Positions 23,424 through 35,694 of a DNA stretch of 64,000 nucleotides are shown here, in pieces. Every line of letters begins with the position of its first letter. Position 1 is the first letter of the stretch. This DNA is from Tigriopus japonicus. Its lineage: Eukaryota > Arthropoda > Copepoda > Harpacticoida > Harpacticidae. A model generated the notes under the pieces. It had not been told where the DNA came from. It ran no database searches and saw only the letters and a list, made by a program, of their open reading frames with translations. The DNA lies in NCBI GenBank assembly GCA_010645155.1, contig JAAGOF010000064.1, positions 1,710,123 through 1,774,122 on the forward strand, in the 5' to 3' direction. A program made the translations under genes and the position numbers.

Positions 23424-25833
23424 CTATGCGTCAGTTTTGAGTTTGTCGGCCAATTGGACGATGAACTCCTTGAAGAGTATGGAGTCCAGGTTCTTACTCA
23501 ACAAGAAAATGACAAACCAATCGCCCATTTGGGCTTTGCGCATGAGAACATCCATCTTTTCCTGAAATAATGACAGAAAATCAGACAGTCATCAATGCTA
23601 ACTAATTCTTTAGAAGTAACGATCAACATTCACGCACGTTGACGTCAGATTGGAGCAATGAAACGAGAGATAGGAAACGAAAAAAGAAATCATCTCGACG
23701 TAAGGACCTTTGACATAAGCCTTCAACAACATGCCAATTACAAACATAGTTCACAGAATTTGTTTTAGTACACAGTGCATACATGCTCTACTAAACTGAA
23801 CGAGAAACGAGACATCTAAACTGTAGCCAATCAGCATTTGGATCCGAGTTGGAAGCGAGACGGACGCTAGCTATATGCAATAGTTGCTCTCAATTTTACG
23901 AACAAAGGATCCATTTTATCCACCATAAACGAGGCGCTTCCTTTCTCACCTTCTGCTTCAAAGCCTTTTCCCTGTTAAGCTATAAAAGAAAGAGTAAATC
24001 ACCATCAACACCTCCATAAAGTAGGATCAGGTTCCAAATGCCTCGTATGACCTCCTTACGTGTGATCAGCTTTGCTATTTGACCAACAATGCCATTCACG
24101 GAATTCAAGGGCAAAGGCGTAAAAAAATATCCAAAAGAATGGAGTGTGACAGTGTACCTAATTTTGCATTCATACACTCAACACGTACCTTAATGTCAAA
24201 CTTGGCATTCCTCTCCACCATAACACGTCGCATGGAGGGAACAGCGATCACTGCCAAAACATACAGCAAATACAGGGAAGTCATGACGGCCAAGATGATG
24301 TACCAGAACCAAAGGAACACGTAAATCTTCTCGTTAATGATGTTCAGGGCCAGGACACACATGGCATCGTGTCTTTCGATCGTTCCAGAGGAACCGTATT
24401 TGTAGAAGTTACATTTTGTGATTCTATCAAAAAAGGTTATCAAATAAATGAGTTTTTCAAATTCTCAGTCCAGAATAGATTTGTCGTTTACCTTGGGAAG
24501 ACATCAATCATGGGATCAGTCCGCGTTTCGGCATCACTTTCTGACCAATACAAGACATCTGAGCCATAAGCCATGAACACTCCGCCGAGGAAGGCGTTGA
24601 TCATATAGATCTGAACGATGACATTGATGAAGTTCAAGATATCGCAAATAAAGTATTTGAATGCATAAAAGTTATGCATGTGAAACGTTTCCGTGACATA
24701 TTTGACCAAGATCGAGCATTGATCCTTGCGTTCATCTAACGAGAGCGTTCGACCGCGAAGTCCATTGGTGATCTTGTCCAATTTTCGATCCTCGAAGGTC
24801 TTCCACAGCCAATGAGGGAAATAGAAGAGCAATCCTTGGAAGAACAGAACAAATGGCACCCACTGATAATAGGCGTGAATCACTCGATCATTGGGATCTC
24901 CAAGGGGCTCCACACCCTGATAGGCATAGTCCTGACCATGAACACCGCCTGGTTTACTTGGAACCGAGAAAGTGGACATAATCCAGCAATATGTATTGAG
25001 CACATTGCCAGGAATGGTGCCACTGATGCAATCAATGGTGGAACCAATGAGATCGTTGGCAGTAACCAGAAGACAACTGATGAAGCAAAACGTGGCTGAC
25101 GTGCGATAGTGCAATTTGAAGAACGGAGAATCGATATCCGCTTTGGCGCCACGGTAGCGGACCTGTGGAGAAGAAAGAAGATGAATTTAAAAAAAAATGG
25201 TCAAGAAAGACAATCGAATTATCTAGCTGACAAATGGTTCTAAAACCGACTACCAGTTCAGATGGTGCATTCATAGGACTAAGGTTGTGAAACAAGCACT
25301 ACGGGAGCCTTTAAAAAAAAAGACGTCAGCTTACGCCTCGAACGGCGGTCATGATTGTCTTCCCTCGTCGATTTCAACTAGTTTTGAACAAGTTTTTAAA
25401 GTGATTTGACAATTGTGACTCCCGCTGGTGGGGCCACACCCACTAAACATGGTCAGTAATGTATATGTGAAGACTTATAACAAAAAGGCGGGAAAATGTG
25501 TGGACAACTCTACGGAATTTCCAATTAAGAAATGCCTGAAAATAACAACGGTCAACTAGAATATTTTATCATGAAGTATAAACCTTAACAATAAGCTTGC
25601 AAATAAATGCTCATAGATTAGCTAAAATGTAAAGAAAGGCTGCTTTTTCATCTGAAGTAGACTAAATATTCAGAGGAGTTTTGACAACCTCTACGTTTAT
25701 TCTTGCATATTTTGGCAGTTGTAAGCCACAACTTTTCATTGAATCACGTACTTTTCAAAACCAAGTACTTTTACGAGGGATTCATTACCTTGATCAGGCC
25801 CGCCACAGGCATCAACAATCCCATCACAGCCAT
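23424..25833 (-). CDS. Innexin (gap-junction channel protein), body ending at UAG
   Basis: Innexins form invertebrate gap junctions and hemichannels in the plasma membrane. Coding exons in transcript order are 25833-25789, 25162-24492, 24423-24189, 23979-23950 and 23561-23424, all phase-consistent, giving 372 residues; innexins are usually 360-480. Visible family marks are the N-terminal MAVMGLL start, the first extracellular-loop cysteines C60 and C74, the signature YYQWVPF at 113-119, the second-loop cysteines C243 and C261, the NEKIYVFLWFWYI segment of the fourth membrane helix region, and the GDWFVIFLLSKNLD motif near the C-terminus. Four hydrophobic segments are present. Exon 4 is only 30 nt. 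An in-frame TAG at 23424-23426 ends this model, but the frame continues open into a donor site and a further exon (separate entry). Confidence 0.93.
25335..25352 (-). other. Possible alternative first coding exon of the innexin
   Basis: An ATG followed by six codons (MTAVRG) ends at GTAAGC and is in the same phase as the main first exon, so it could splice to the exon starting at 25162. It lies between the main first exon and exon 2. It would replace the 15-residue N-terminus that normally lines the channel pore. The signal is short and could be chance. Confidence 0.3.
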
Positions 25834-28800
25834 GGCGTTAGTTGGGTGAGGAGATCACGCTATAAAAGTCAATGTGGAACCCAAGTCGGATGTGGGGAGA
25901 AATCCTGAAAAGCAAAGGCAAACCAAATTCAATTACTCGTTCGCAAAACTTGGAAATCACAAAAGCGGGGGCGAGGGTTCCTACCAAGAACATCATCCCA
26001 AATTATCTCTCGTTTGCAGCCATACACATAACTTCACCACATAACTCGCTAAGACGGTTTTGGATGAATGAATAGGTTCAGGCTCCTTGACTCGAGGGAA
26101 AGAACAGGAACACAATTCGTCTTTCTAAATCGCTCTCAGTCTCTTCTAGTTGGACTCGTTTTGGGCAAACTAGAGGTAGAGCTCTAGGGTAAACCACTTC
26201 AACATTGGTTCACTTTATTTAGAAACGGACGGACATATGCCGAGCACTTGTCCTTGTTGACCAACTGGAAAGAATTTTCTTCTTGATCCAAACCAGTATT
26301 GACACCAAAGAAATACGCCTTTCAAGGTCAAAAGAAGGAACAAAGAACTTTCCTCTCAAAAGGGCATCGTCTCATCTTAAAAGTTCGATACACGATTGTT
26401 CCATATGTTCTTTAGCGAAATCGAATTCACATCCAGCATTCTGAGAAATAAAAAAAAAGAGCCGAAGCAAAAACTAATAGGCACCAATTTGGAGACCTCG
26501 TTCAAATCTGTGTCGCTTGGAACGGAAACCCGTTTAAGAAGCAGATAATCCTTGCTTTGGAGAGAAAAAGTTTGAATTCATCTGTACATGGGCAAGAAAC
26601 CCTCTCATGACAACTCCAACAGCGTCCAAGAAAGACATGATGGTTGCGAGGATAAGAAACAGGTTTTCTTTTAAGATTGTCTTCTAAGTTTGACACGATG
26701 CCGTGAGTCGCAATGCTAGAGAGCATCAATATTTGAACAAGGCGATACTTGAGACTGTTTAGTTCTAACAAAGATTTAACAAGGTGGGCATGTGCAGCAT
26801 AAAGCTGAAATCATTTAAACTATTCTCGACAGGGTTTATAGTTCTCTTTGTATGTTAGAGGGAGGCTTAAAAATAGATCTACTTATAAGAGTATGGGCGA
26901 TTTGGAGAGCAAAATGAATTCACTCATGGGATTCGAAAGGGTCTTAACGGAAATTAACATAGTATTAACTGTACACACACTCACACCTCTAAACATGGCT
27001 AAAGGGGAAAACCTTTTCCATATGTAAGCGTGAGATTATTTTCACAAAAAGCAGGGTGTTTACACCAAAATTTGGTTTCGATTTGGGAGAGATTTTTCTA
27101 TCGAGTCACGAACAAACCTTACCTCAAAAGTCATCAATGGGAGAGAAGAGGGAGGGCAGGGTGTGTGTCTAATGCAAATACTACCTTGTGCATCACATTG
27201 GCTTGCCGACTTACTACCATAATCATGATGTCGGTTCAAAATAAATAAACCCAAGTGGGCCACATCGAGTAGCATTGCCGATGTTGAGTCAACCTGCCTT
27301 TTTAACCTTCACTTTTGAGGGGTAAAGCGAGTTCAAATGATGCAACATGCTCTGCACAAGGTAACCGATTACGGACGAAGAAGGCAGCTAAAAAAAGTCT
27401 TTTTTTTCAATTTTGAAATGGATCATATAGACTTCAAAGATGAGAGCGGAAGCTTCGCATCGAGGCATGAATGCACATAATGTGATCAAGAGTAAAGTTT
27501 AAACGAACAAACTTGTACTTCCATGTGCAAATTCGCGATCACGGCAAGTGTTTTCATTACAACATGCACTCTCTCGTTCTTGGATAAATTAAAGTTCCAC
27601 TAGACCGATCACGAATAAATAGTAAAACAGATTCTTCTCAAGGAGACGCTCTTTCCATCATCCAATTGATCATCTCATTGTCAATCCCATGACAAAGCAC
27701 ACCAGAGAGCATTTTCATCTTTTTCAACCCAGCCTCGTGAGGTGGCTTCAGTGGGAAATCCAAAGGCCAACTGAAGCGCCATCAACCAACCTCAGCTAAG
27801 ATGCCTTTGGAAACTAGATCAAACCCGGTTCACTGATATCGGGTTCTCAAAACTGGCCTTGATCTTTTCGGCAATCTAACCTCGTTCTCCCCTTGGAGGA
27901 GCAATTTCCCGTCTCGATCAGCCCCAGGTAGCCAAACTAGCCGGGCAGCTTCATGTCATTTGTTTGACCATGGGGAAACTTTGCTTTGCTCATGCTTACC
28001 TTCCCGTGTTCTTGGCCAGCCAGAGGGCACTGCCCCGCCTCAACACTACACACCCCTGATGTCACACCCCCAAAACGACACTCCAATCACTGGAAGGATC
28101 CACTGAGCTCCGTTTGCGATGGCTGGAGCTCTGTTTGAATCCTCGTGAAGTTTCGTTTTTTCTCCTTCTGTATGCAAGACTCCTCCTTGTCGACCGTCCG
28201 ATTAATCGGAGGAGCTTCCTCGCTTAAGCGGACGAACGGAGCCGTTTTCACTGGGCTACAACAGGCACGAGGAGGCTGGCGTTTGCTCTGAGTACTCGTG
28301 GCGTGTTGGCGAGATTGGTGGGAGCAAGTCAGAGGAGCTCCCTCAGTCTTGATGCTCCTAGAGCAAGCTTGGGATGGCTTTGTGCTCCTCAACCTCGACC
28401 AGTTTGTCATCCACCACCATGGTGCACAAACTCTTCCAGTACTCTACAAAGCTTTGTATGTCGGTGTGAGGAAACTGAGGATGTGTGAGTGAGTGAGGGA
28501 GTGAAGGGAGCGTGTACAACAACCACGGGATCATTGGTGTGTCTGCCCTTAGCGTCCCAACCGTCCCAACTCCCGATATGCTATTGCCATCCCAGACTGA
28601 ATGAACCCCCTCGCCATATTTCTGTAGGGTTAGTGGTCTCACCACAAAGAAAAATACTATCGGCGAAGTTATGGCTGGTTTGGTTGAGGTTTAGATACCT
28701 TCAAATTTCTATTTTGCCAGTTATTTTCATAGTACGTCAAATGATACGTCTCTACAAAATGTGTCATTCACACGAAACAGGCATAAAATAATCCATTTCT

Positions 28801-31217
28801 ACCGATTTTTAGAAGATCAGTTTGATATGATCGTGTGAACTGTGAACCCAGCAATCGTAAAATTGTCGAGATAATCAGTTCAAAGCTGGCTTCAATTTCA
28901 TTGGCAAGACCTCACTCCCTCAAGCCAGATCTCTATGTTGGTACGAAGTACGTTTACCCGCAGCAGGAGCTCAAAATCCGAGAAGTCAATCGGCGTAGGA
29001 AAAAGAAGGAACTTGTTCATGGACTGGCGACGTGCTATGATCTAGTGAATTTCAACTACCACAATCCTTGGGAATTCTCACTTTGACATACGTTTGTGCC
29101 AAGAGAAAAAGCTGTAACGCTACGGTGTTATTTTTTTAAATATGATCATGATCTTCCATGTTCACAAAAGTATAATATGTAAAAATATAAATAACTGTCC
29201 CACCACAATTCTTAAAGAAGCCACTCAGGTTGTGCATCAAAGTAAAAATGGATCTCATGCATATTTGAACTCGTCTAGGTCGGTTGGGGACAGAGTTTAC
29301 CTCTGATTCGACGAGGTTTGAGTACGACATAGGGACTCTGGTAACTCGTTTTCCAACAAAACAAATTTAAAAAAATGACAAAAACATGGGATGACTCAAA
29401 CCAAGCCACTGAAAATGTTACTTCCCTCTAGCTTGTGTTCAAAGACGTATTGTCCATTGTAATATTGCCGTATTATGTAAATTTGAATATGTAATGCCAA
29501 CAGAATTTGCACTTGTTTGTCGTTTTTAAACGAGTACATGAGGTAATTATAATCACAGAGAACATGAATTCTCTGAATGAAATATCCTGATATCAGTTCG
29601 GAACTGAAACCGATTACCACGCAATAAAATAGTTTCTATGAATATTAGAGGTTGGTGATTACAATCTATACAACAATGCTTGTTCCAATGCTGGAATGCT
29701 CGTGGTTTAGATAGGTGAATGAATGTCCGTGAAACTGAAATTCGACCGGTATGTAGAATCCAGATCATCAGATATTTTCATGATCGATTGTCATACTATC
29801 CAAAGTACGTTTCAAGATACTATCTTAGCTTACCTCGAATGTCTTGGGACAAACAGGAAACGATTTTCATTGGTAACACCATAATAATACACCTGTTATT
29901 ATCAAAGCCACCAAAACCATTGACGACCAAGAACAATGAGACCAAACCTCATACTCACACACGATCGACTTCATTTCAAAGCCTCGTTGGCTTTCGTTGC
30001 CTTTTTAGTGCCTCGAAGCCTTGGCAAATCGTGGAAATTTTTATTCCGTCATGTAGCCGACTCAAAAGATGAGGGTACACGCACTTCTCTGGCATCCATT
30101 CACACTACTTTTATCGGACTGGTGTTATCGTAAGCCCAGTTCGTTGATCTTCAAGTACATTTTTTGTCCCGCCGAAGACGCCTTTGATACTCTCGTCCGT
30201 CCGCACATCTGTTTCCACAAAATGGAACGGAAATGTAGGGGGTTGAAGCTTCTCTCTACTTTCTATTCTCGTATATTTTCCATCCCTAGTGAGGGTTCTA
30301 CGAACATAGCAACAACATCATCAACATCTATCCATCCAATGGGAGGAAGGGTGAACGTGGAACAAAGATTTTACGTTGCTCCAAGCGCAGCAAACGATTT
30401 GCGTCTCTTGCGTTTCATCTCCCTTCCTTAGTCTTGGTCAGTTAATACATTTCATTGTGATTCCACCCCCTCTCGTCCCCTTACGAAAAATTCTGAGATT
30501 TTTTTGTCTAGACAAAGAGAATAATCGATTCTCTACCTAAGGTTTCACCTTGAATAGGAAAGCGGCGACTGCATGCATTAGGAATGCCTACATGCATTTT
30601 AGGGGAAAGTTGAAGTACTTTATTAAATCTTTTAAAAGCAACGTTCTTTTTAACGGATTTTTTTGGCAACTTTGGAAATAGAATTTGGGCAACGACACAA
30701 AAAGCAATTATTGGAGAACAACTTCATTGTTTCGTCCATGTGCTCACCCATTCATTCATAACCAGCAGCAAATGCTATTGCATGCTTCAAAGCAGAATCG
30801 AACTCCAGTTTTAGAGAGAGATGCTTCAAAAGAGACACAGTTTGCAAACCAAAAGGCTGGCATTTCTAATCTTGCTTTCACATTTTGAAATTAACTTTGT
30901 TCCAAAGAGCTTCACTTTTTGGAAGGAGCAAAAGCAGCTTCTGCTTCGTGTGAGCTAGTAGTGACAGAATGCTTCCACGAATGGCCGAAATTCCCATCAA
31001 GAAGAGACCAAAAGAAACTCGAAAAACTCAAGGCATTATTGGTACCAACAAAATGTTAAAAAAACCTTAAGTATAGAGTGAAATCATGAAATGCAACCTC
31101 GTGCGGGCACAGGTCTAAGAATAACCACGTTTCAACTATCAGGTGTTTTCCAATCATGCCGACGACTGTTTTCAAAAATGAGAACCATGATAAGATGAAA
31201 CAGTTTGTGTGGTTTAA
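25834..31217. other. Long intergenic stretch, no gene supported
   Basis: About 5.4 kb upstream of the innexin. Several frames of 60-120 codons occur on both strands. The minus-strand frames around 28087-28645 are the least AT-rich and might be a noncoding 5' exon or a fragment of an unrecognised gene, but no domain, signal peptide or phase-consistent splice partner was found. The innexin promoter should lie just above 25833. Confidence 0.4.
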
Positions 31218-31663
31218 TCAACGGGTCTACCTTTGAAATAATTGAAGAAATTGGTGTTCAAAGTATCCTTTTGGTGAATTCTTGAATATTCTTCTATTTG
31301 TCAATGCTTAGCTTTGCTGAATGAAAGTGTTTCAATGATTTTAATATCATTTTTCATGTCTAAGTATTATTATAAAGATATTTTGTTACGGTGTACATTT
31401 TAAATTTGCTCGAATAACTATATTTGTTGGTGATTTTAGTGGTTTTAAGACACTTAACACAATTATTTAAGCTAATCTAGAATGCACACCTTGACCAAAA
31501 ATATCTTCATTAGGATACCTTGACATCATGAACGATAACATTGAAAGTTTCTAAACACTTTCATAGAGTAAAGCTAGGTACTGACACATCAAAGATTATT
31601 CAAGAATTGTCAAAATGGATACTTTGAACACCAATTTCATCAATTATTTCAAAGGTAAATAAT
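31218..31663. mobile_element. Foldback repeat, about 445 bp
   Basis: The outer ~70 bp on the left (word AAATTGGTGTTCAAAGTATCC) is the reverse complement of the outer ~70 bp on the right. Further inward segments, such as those around TTAGCTTT on the left and its complement on the right, also pair, so nearly the whole element folds on itself around a centre near 31440. No coding capacity; target duplication unclear. Confidence 0.65.
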
Positions 31664-32935
31664 TTCAATGAGTAAACCTCACAAACTGTTCAATCTGAAC
31701 ACGGTGCTCATTTTAGAAGGAAGTCGTTGGCACGATCGGTCAACTCTTAATGGTCGAAAAATGGTTAAATCAAGCGCGATTGTAGTGGAAATTTGGCATC
31801 TTGGTTTTGAATGCCTGAGCCCACTAGGGGTCGCATCTCATGATTTCACTCTGTACTTGTGAGTTCTACATAAAACTAGTCGACGTCTTTTATCAGATTA
31901 GTTTGAGTTTCTTGTATTTAATTGTAAAATTGACTCGCCTTATGGTTACAATGCATCTTTCTAATTTTCATAGAAGCATGGGGTATTTGTAATTTAGTCG
32001 AAGTTTGAACTGTGATTTTATAAATTTTGTTTGGCCCCCTTTCGAAGGAAACAATCCGATTTGTTTGAAAGCCAAGTCTTAGAAGCAAGGAAAATTTCAA
32101 ATGTAAGACACTAAGAAGTAAAAACTGCAAGCTATGATTGATGATAGACTTTATCATTTGAGTTGGATGAATAAAGTAAAAGTTATTTGTTCGATTACTG
32201 AATGAATTCAGCACATTACTTTTCTCAAATAACTTTTCAAAGCTAGAATACTCGTTTCTTGCAAAACATTTTTCATTTTATAAAATGAGCTTGTCCAGTA
32301 TTTACGTATTTGCGCAATGAAATGTAATCCCCTGGTTCATCCCACAATATATATTAGCTGACATACAGTTCAGTCCTTGAGCACCACATTTGATCAATCT
32401 CTCACCATCAAAAGGCGAAAGTTTCTCACGTTATATGTCTGTTCTAGAGCACTAGCCTGCTCAATAAGTCAAACTCTAAATTCTAACCTTTGATATATAT
32501 TTCGTGACAGGTTTTTTACACATGGACTGCAGACTTCCTATTTTGCAAGCCTGCACATTCTGGTTTAGTCCCTGCACAACGTAGCTCTTTTCAAAGTAAT
32601 CAGTATTGCCTCTGAGTTATTAAAAAACGAACTAAACTTTCTAAATATTCTTTAAGTTTAAAACCTTAGTCTGAGAGCACTGCCTCTGCACACAGTTAAT
32701 TAAAGGCAATGAGGTTGAGAGACACTCAATCGAATTCCGAATCTCCAACAACATACATGACGTACAAGCACCTCGAACGGCCCTCTCTACAATGCATGGT
32801 TCTAAAGAGAGGCTAACTGGAGAATGTTTGGAAAACGACTTGTTGCCTCACGAGAGCATGATTGATGCCATCTCTGCAGGGGTCTGAGCTGTTGCAAGCA
32901 CCAATCCAGAGCTGATCGGAGCTCCACCGAGCATC
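31664..32935. other. Intergenic, upstream of QNG1
   Basis: No coding exon recognised. The last few hundred bases are presumably the promoter and 5' leader of the queuosine-salvage gene. Confidence 0.4.
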
Positions 32936-34225
32936 ATGGCCAAGGTAATGTCAAGATAGGCTATAATATTATGCGTTAATGGCATTGTTTGTGATGATCT
33001 ATGCAGGTTTTCTTGTCACCACGGGAATCCGGCGAGCTCGTGGCGAAAAATGCCCAAAATATTATCATTGATCAAGATGGCGTGAAGAAGTGTGCAGAAT
33101 TTCTCGCTGATCGATTGAAGCAAGGTGGTCTGCGAATGGAAGATCTTTTCAAGAAAACCGAAATTCATCCCCAATCCGCCGATGAAGCCGGAGCAAAATG
33201 GGTGTTTTTCGCTGATGTATTGAACTTCTCGTTTTGGCATCAGGAAGATCAACCCCAATATGCAGTGACTTATAAGGTAATCCTCGAGTTGAAGGAAGGG
33301 AGTGTCTAATAAAAACTGTCTATACTCTAGAAGAATGAATATTTAACATACATTGTTAGGGGAAACGATACACGGGATATTTGAGTCTTTGTGCTGCCAT
33401 CAATCGAACTCTAGATCAAGGTGTTCCATTGACGGATCCCGATTTTTTTGGAACCATCACTGAGGACCAACTAGATGGGTACCTCAAAGGAGATGAAGAG
33501 GTGTCGTGTCCGTTAATCCCTGATCGAGTCCGGTGTCTTCAAGGTAGCTTCCACTAATGGATGATTATAACCGCATTGATTCATCATGCAATCAATCCTT
33601 TTTCAGAAGCATCAGCCGTACTTCAGAGCAAATATGAGAACTCGGTCAAGAACTTAATCCTTTCTGCAAGCGAATCTGCTCAGAACCTGTTGACCCGTCT
33701 GACTTCCGACTTTGAATGCTTTAATGATAGCACAGAGTTCGATGTCAACCATCGAGTGTCCTTCTTTAAGCGGGCTCAGATTTTCATATCTGATTTGTGG
33801 TGCTTGTTTGAAGGTCAAGGTCTGGGAAAGTTCGACGACATTGATAGCTTGACCATGTTTGCGGATTACAGAGTGCCTCAGAGCTTACAGTACTTTGGTG
33901 CATTCAAATACTCTGAGGTAAGTACGATTACTTCTTTCCACAAAGCTACGCATGAAATAATTTATCTTCGTGTATGCAGGAATTGCTCAAATGTTTGAAT
34001 ACAAATGAAGAGTTACCATTTGGACATCCATTTGAAATGGAAATTCGGGGATGTTCCATTAAAGCAGTGGACGTGATCGTTGAAGAAGTGCAGAAAAAGC
34101 AATTAGATCCGACCATAAGAGTCAATGCCATCTTGGTGGATTATTTCCTTTGGGGATTCCGTCGAGAAAAGGCAAAAGAGATGGAAAAATACCCATACCA
34201 TAAGACCAGATCAATTTATTATTAA
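32936..34225 (+). CDS. QNG1: Queuosine 5'-phosphate N-glycosylase / Q-salvage protein
   Basis: This enzyme family (DUF2419, human C9orf64) releases the queuine base from queuosine 5'-phosphate so that it can be reused by tRNA-guanine transglycosylase. Five exons join in phase: 32936-32944, 33007-33276, 33360-33543, 33607-33917 and 33980-34225, giving 339 residues against 341 in human. The conserved segments are all visible in order: LSPRESGELVA near the start, DEAGAKWVFFADVLNFSFW, GKRYTGYLSLCAAINR, RVSFFKRAQIFISDLW, SLTMFADYRVPQ, FEMEIRGCSI and the terminal RSIYY. No key region is missing, so activity is expected. The first coding exon is only three codons (MAK). The gene ends 77 bp from the stop of the convergent small secreted-protein gene. 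Confidence 0.95.
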
Positions 34226-34302
34226 GAACCTCGGATTCGAACAAGTTTTTTGAGGAGCCATGCCGCCTCGTCATAAATGATTGAATTAAACATTACTGTG
34301 TT

Positions 34303-34632
34303 TCAAAGCTGTGCAGGGATCCACGTTCTTCGAACAAAACTCTTTTTCTCGTCTGGCGAATCCTCGAGAGTCTTCTCCAAGATTTTGGCTCTTTTCAGTT
34401 TCTTGACTTGTTCATTCACTTTCAATTGGTTAAGTTTGGCTATCCTCCTGTTTCGTGCCAATTTATTGGCCTTTTCCGTGCCCAAAATGAGTAGCTCATC
34501 GCCGTCCTTATTGTTGAAAATGGGGTACGGCATGAGAACTGCTCCACGGGCACGGGCACTTTCACCTAATCCACAATTTGAAGTAATGACAATAAAAAGG
34601 ATGGTCAACGCGCAAAACCAGGTTAATCTCAT
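34303..34632 (-). CDS. Small secreted basic protein, function unknown
   Basis: A single open frame of 109 residues from the ATG at 34632. Residues 1-23 form a clear signal peptide (MRLTWFCALTILFIVI then TSNCG). The mature part is lysine- and arginine-rich, contains the dibasic stretch RNRR and a helical, heptad-like region LNQLKVNEQVKKLKRAKI, and has no cysteines after the signal. The frame continues open upstream, but the ATG before the signal peptide is the natural start. It could be a peptide precursor or a small secreted coiled-coil protein; no family was recognised. It converges on QNG1, with 77 bp between stop codons. Confidence 0.65.
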   Translation of the reverse strand: MRLTWFCALTILFIVITSNCGLGESARARGAVLMPYPIFNNKDGDELLILGTEKANKLARNRRIAKLNQLKVNEQVKKLKRAKILEKTLEDSPDEKKSFVRRTWIPAQL

Positions 34633-35686
34633 ATTGTCACTATGTTGTTGATGGAAGTTAGTTTGACCAAATATTCCGACTGACTGATTCTTCAAATGGA
34701 ACAAAATGATCTGGACGAATCGAGATGCCAACGATTGACTACAAACCAAAAGAGCTACCATCAAACGTATGAAAGAGGCACATTCACCCCTGTCACATGC
34801 CCGTAGGCCTGCAAAAAGCGAGTGCAATAGGATCAAGTGCGAGTTAAAGTGAGAAACACGGAAACTATTGCCTTGGATGCTTGGTACTTGCCATTAAACT
34901 ATTATTGTTGCCGACGAACCGAAACCAATAACGTTAATCCATATCTCAAGTCATGTTCTCATGTTTATCATAGATGCATTTTCCAGAGTCACACTTCCTG
35001 CCAAACCATCTAGTTTTTGTCGCCTTTTGGTATGTGACCATGACGTTTTCTTTCAAGTTAACCGACGTGCGTTATAAATGAGGAGATCGAGAGCAATCTG
35101 TTCTTATACTAACCTAAACTCTGCGGATGTTAGAAGTACAAAGACAACGTAGAGTGGTCAAGAACTATTACTATGCCAATAAATTAGAGACCTTTGTGGC
35201 GACATTCATTCACTTGCAATTTGCAGTCAAAAAGGATTTAAGATTTAGACGTTCATATTTTTTGTGTTAAAGTTGCACTTAATTCGGGGTAAGTTGTTAA
35301 AACGTTGCTATTTTCTGGCTTAAAATTGTTGTATCTTGTCTCCTGATCAACTAAACAAAAATGTTAAATTTGGACATGTTTTTGTCTCAATTCTGTACGA
35401 AAGTTTGTCTTTTCTTTAACCCTTGGCTGCCTTAAGAACGCAGTTTAGTTTTACACAAATTATTCTAGAATTTAAAACAAACATTGTTTCTTTGAAAACA
35501 TCTTGAACAAGTATGTGTAAAATATATATTTGGAGCAAAATCCCGCAAAGTTTCAGTGATCGAATTAAAAGTGCCAAAGTTGTTGTTTTTGGTAAAAAAA
35601 TCGATAAGCTGCTAATTTTGAGTGACGTGTCCAAAATTTGCAATTTTTGGTGCCAGTTGCATTTAGCAACTTTATCCGAGCCCCTA
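34633..35686. other. Intergenic, no gene seen
   Basis: Spacer between the small secreted gene and a hAT-like element. Presumably contains the promoter of the former. No other feature supported. Confidence 0.4.
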
Positions 35687-35694
35687 GTTATCAG

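Noticed and set aside
24812..25099. Plus-strand 95-codon frame over the innexin
   Set aside because: Antisense shadow of innexin exon 2.
28087..28645. Two overlapping minus-strand frames of about 95-107 codons
   Set aside because: No signal peptide, domain or phase-consistent splice partner. Possibly noncoding exon sequence of the innexin, but unsupported.
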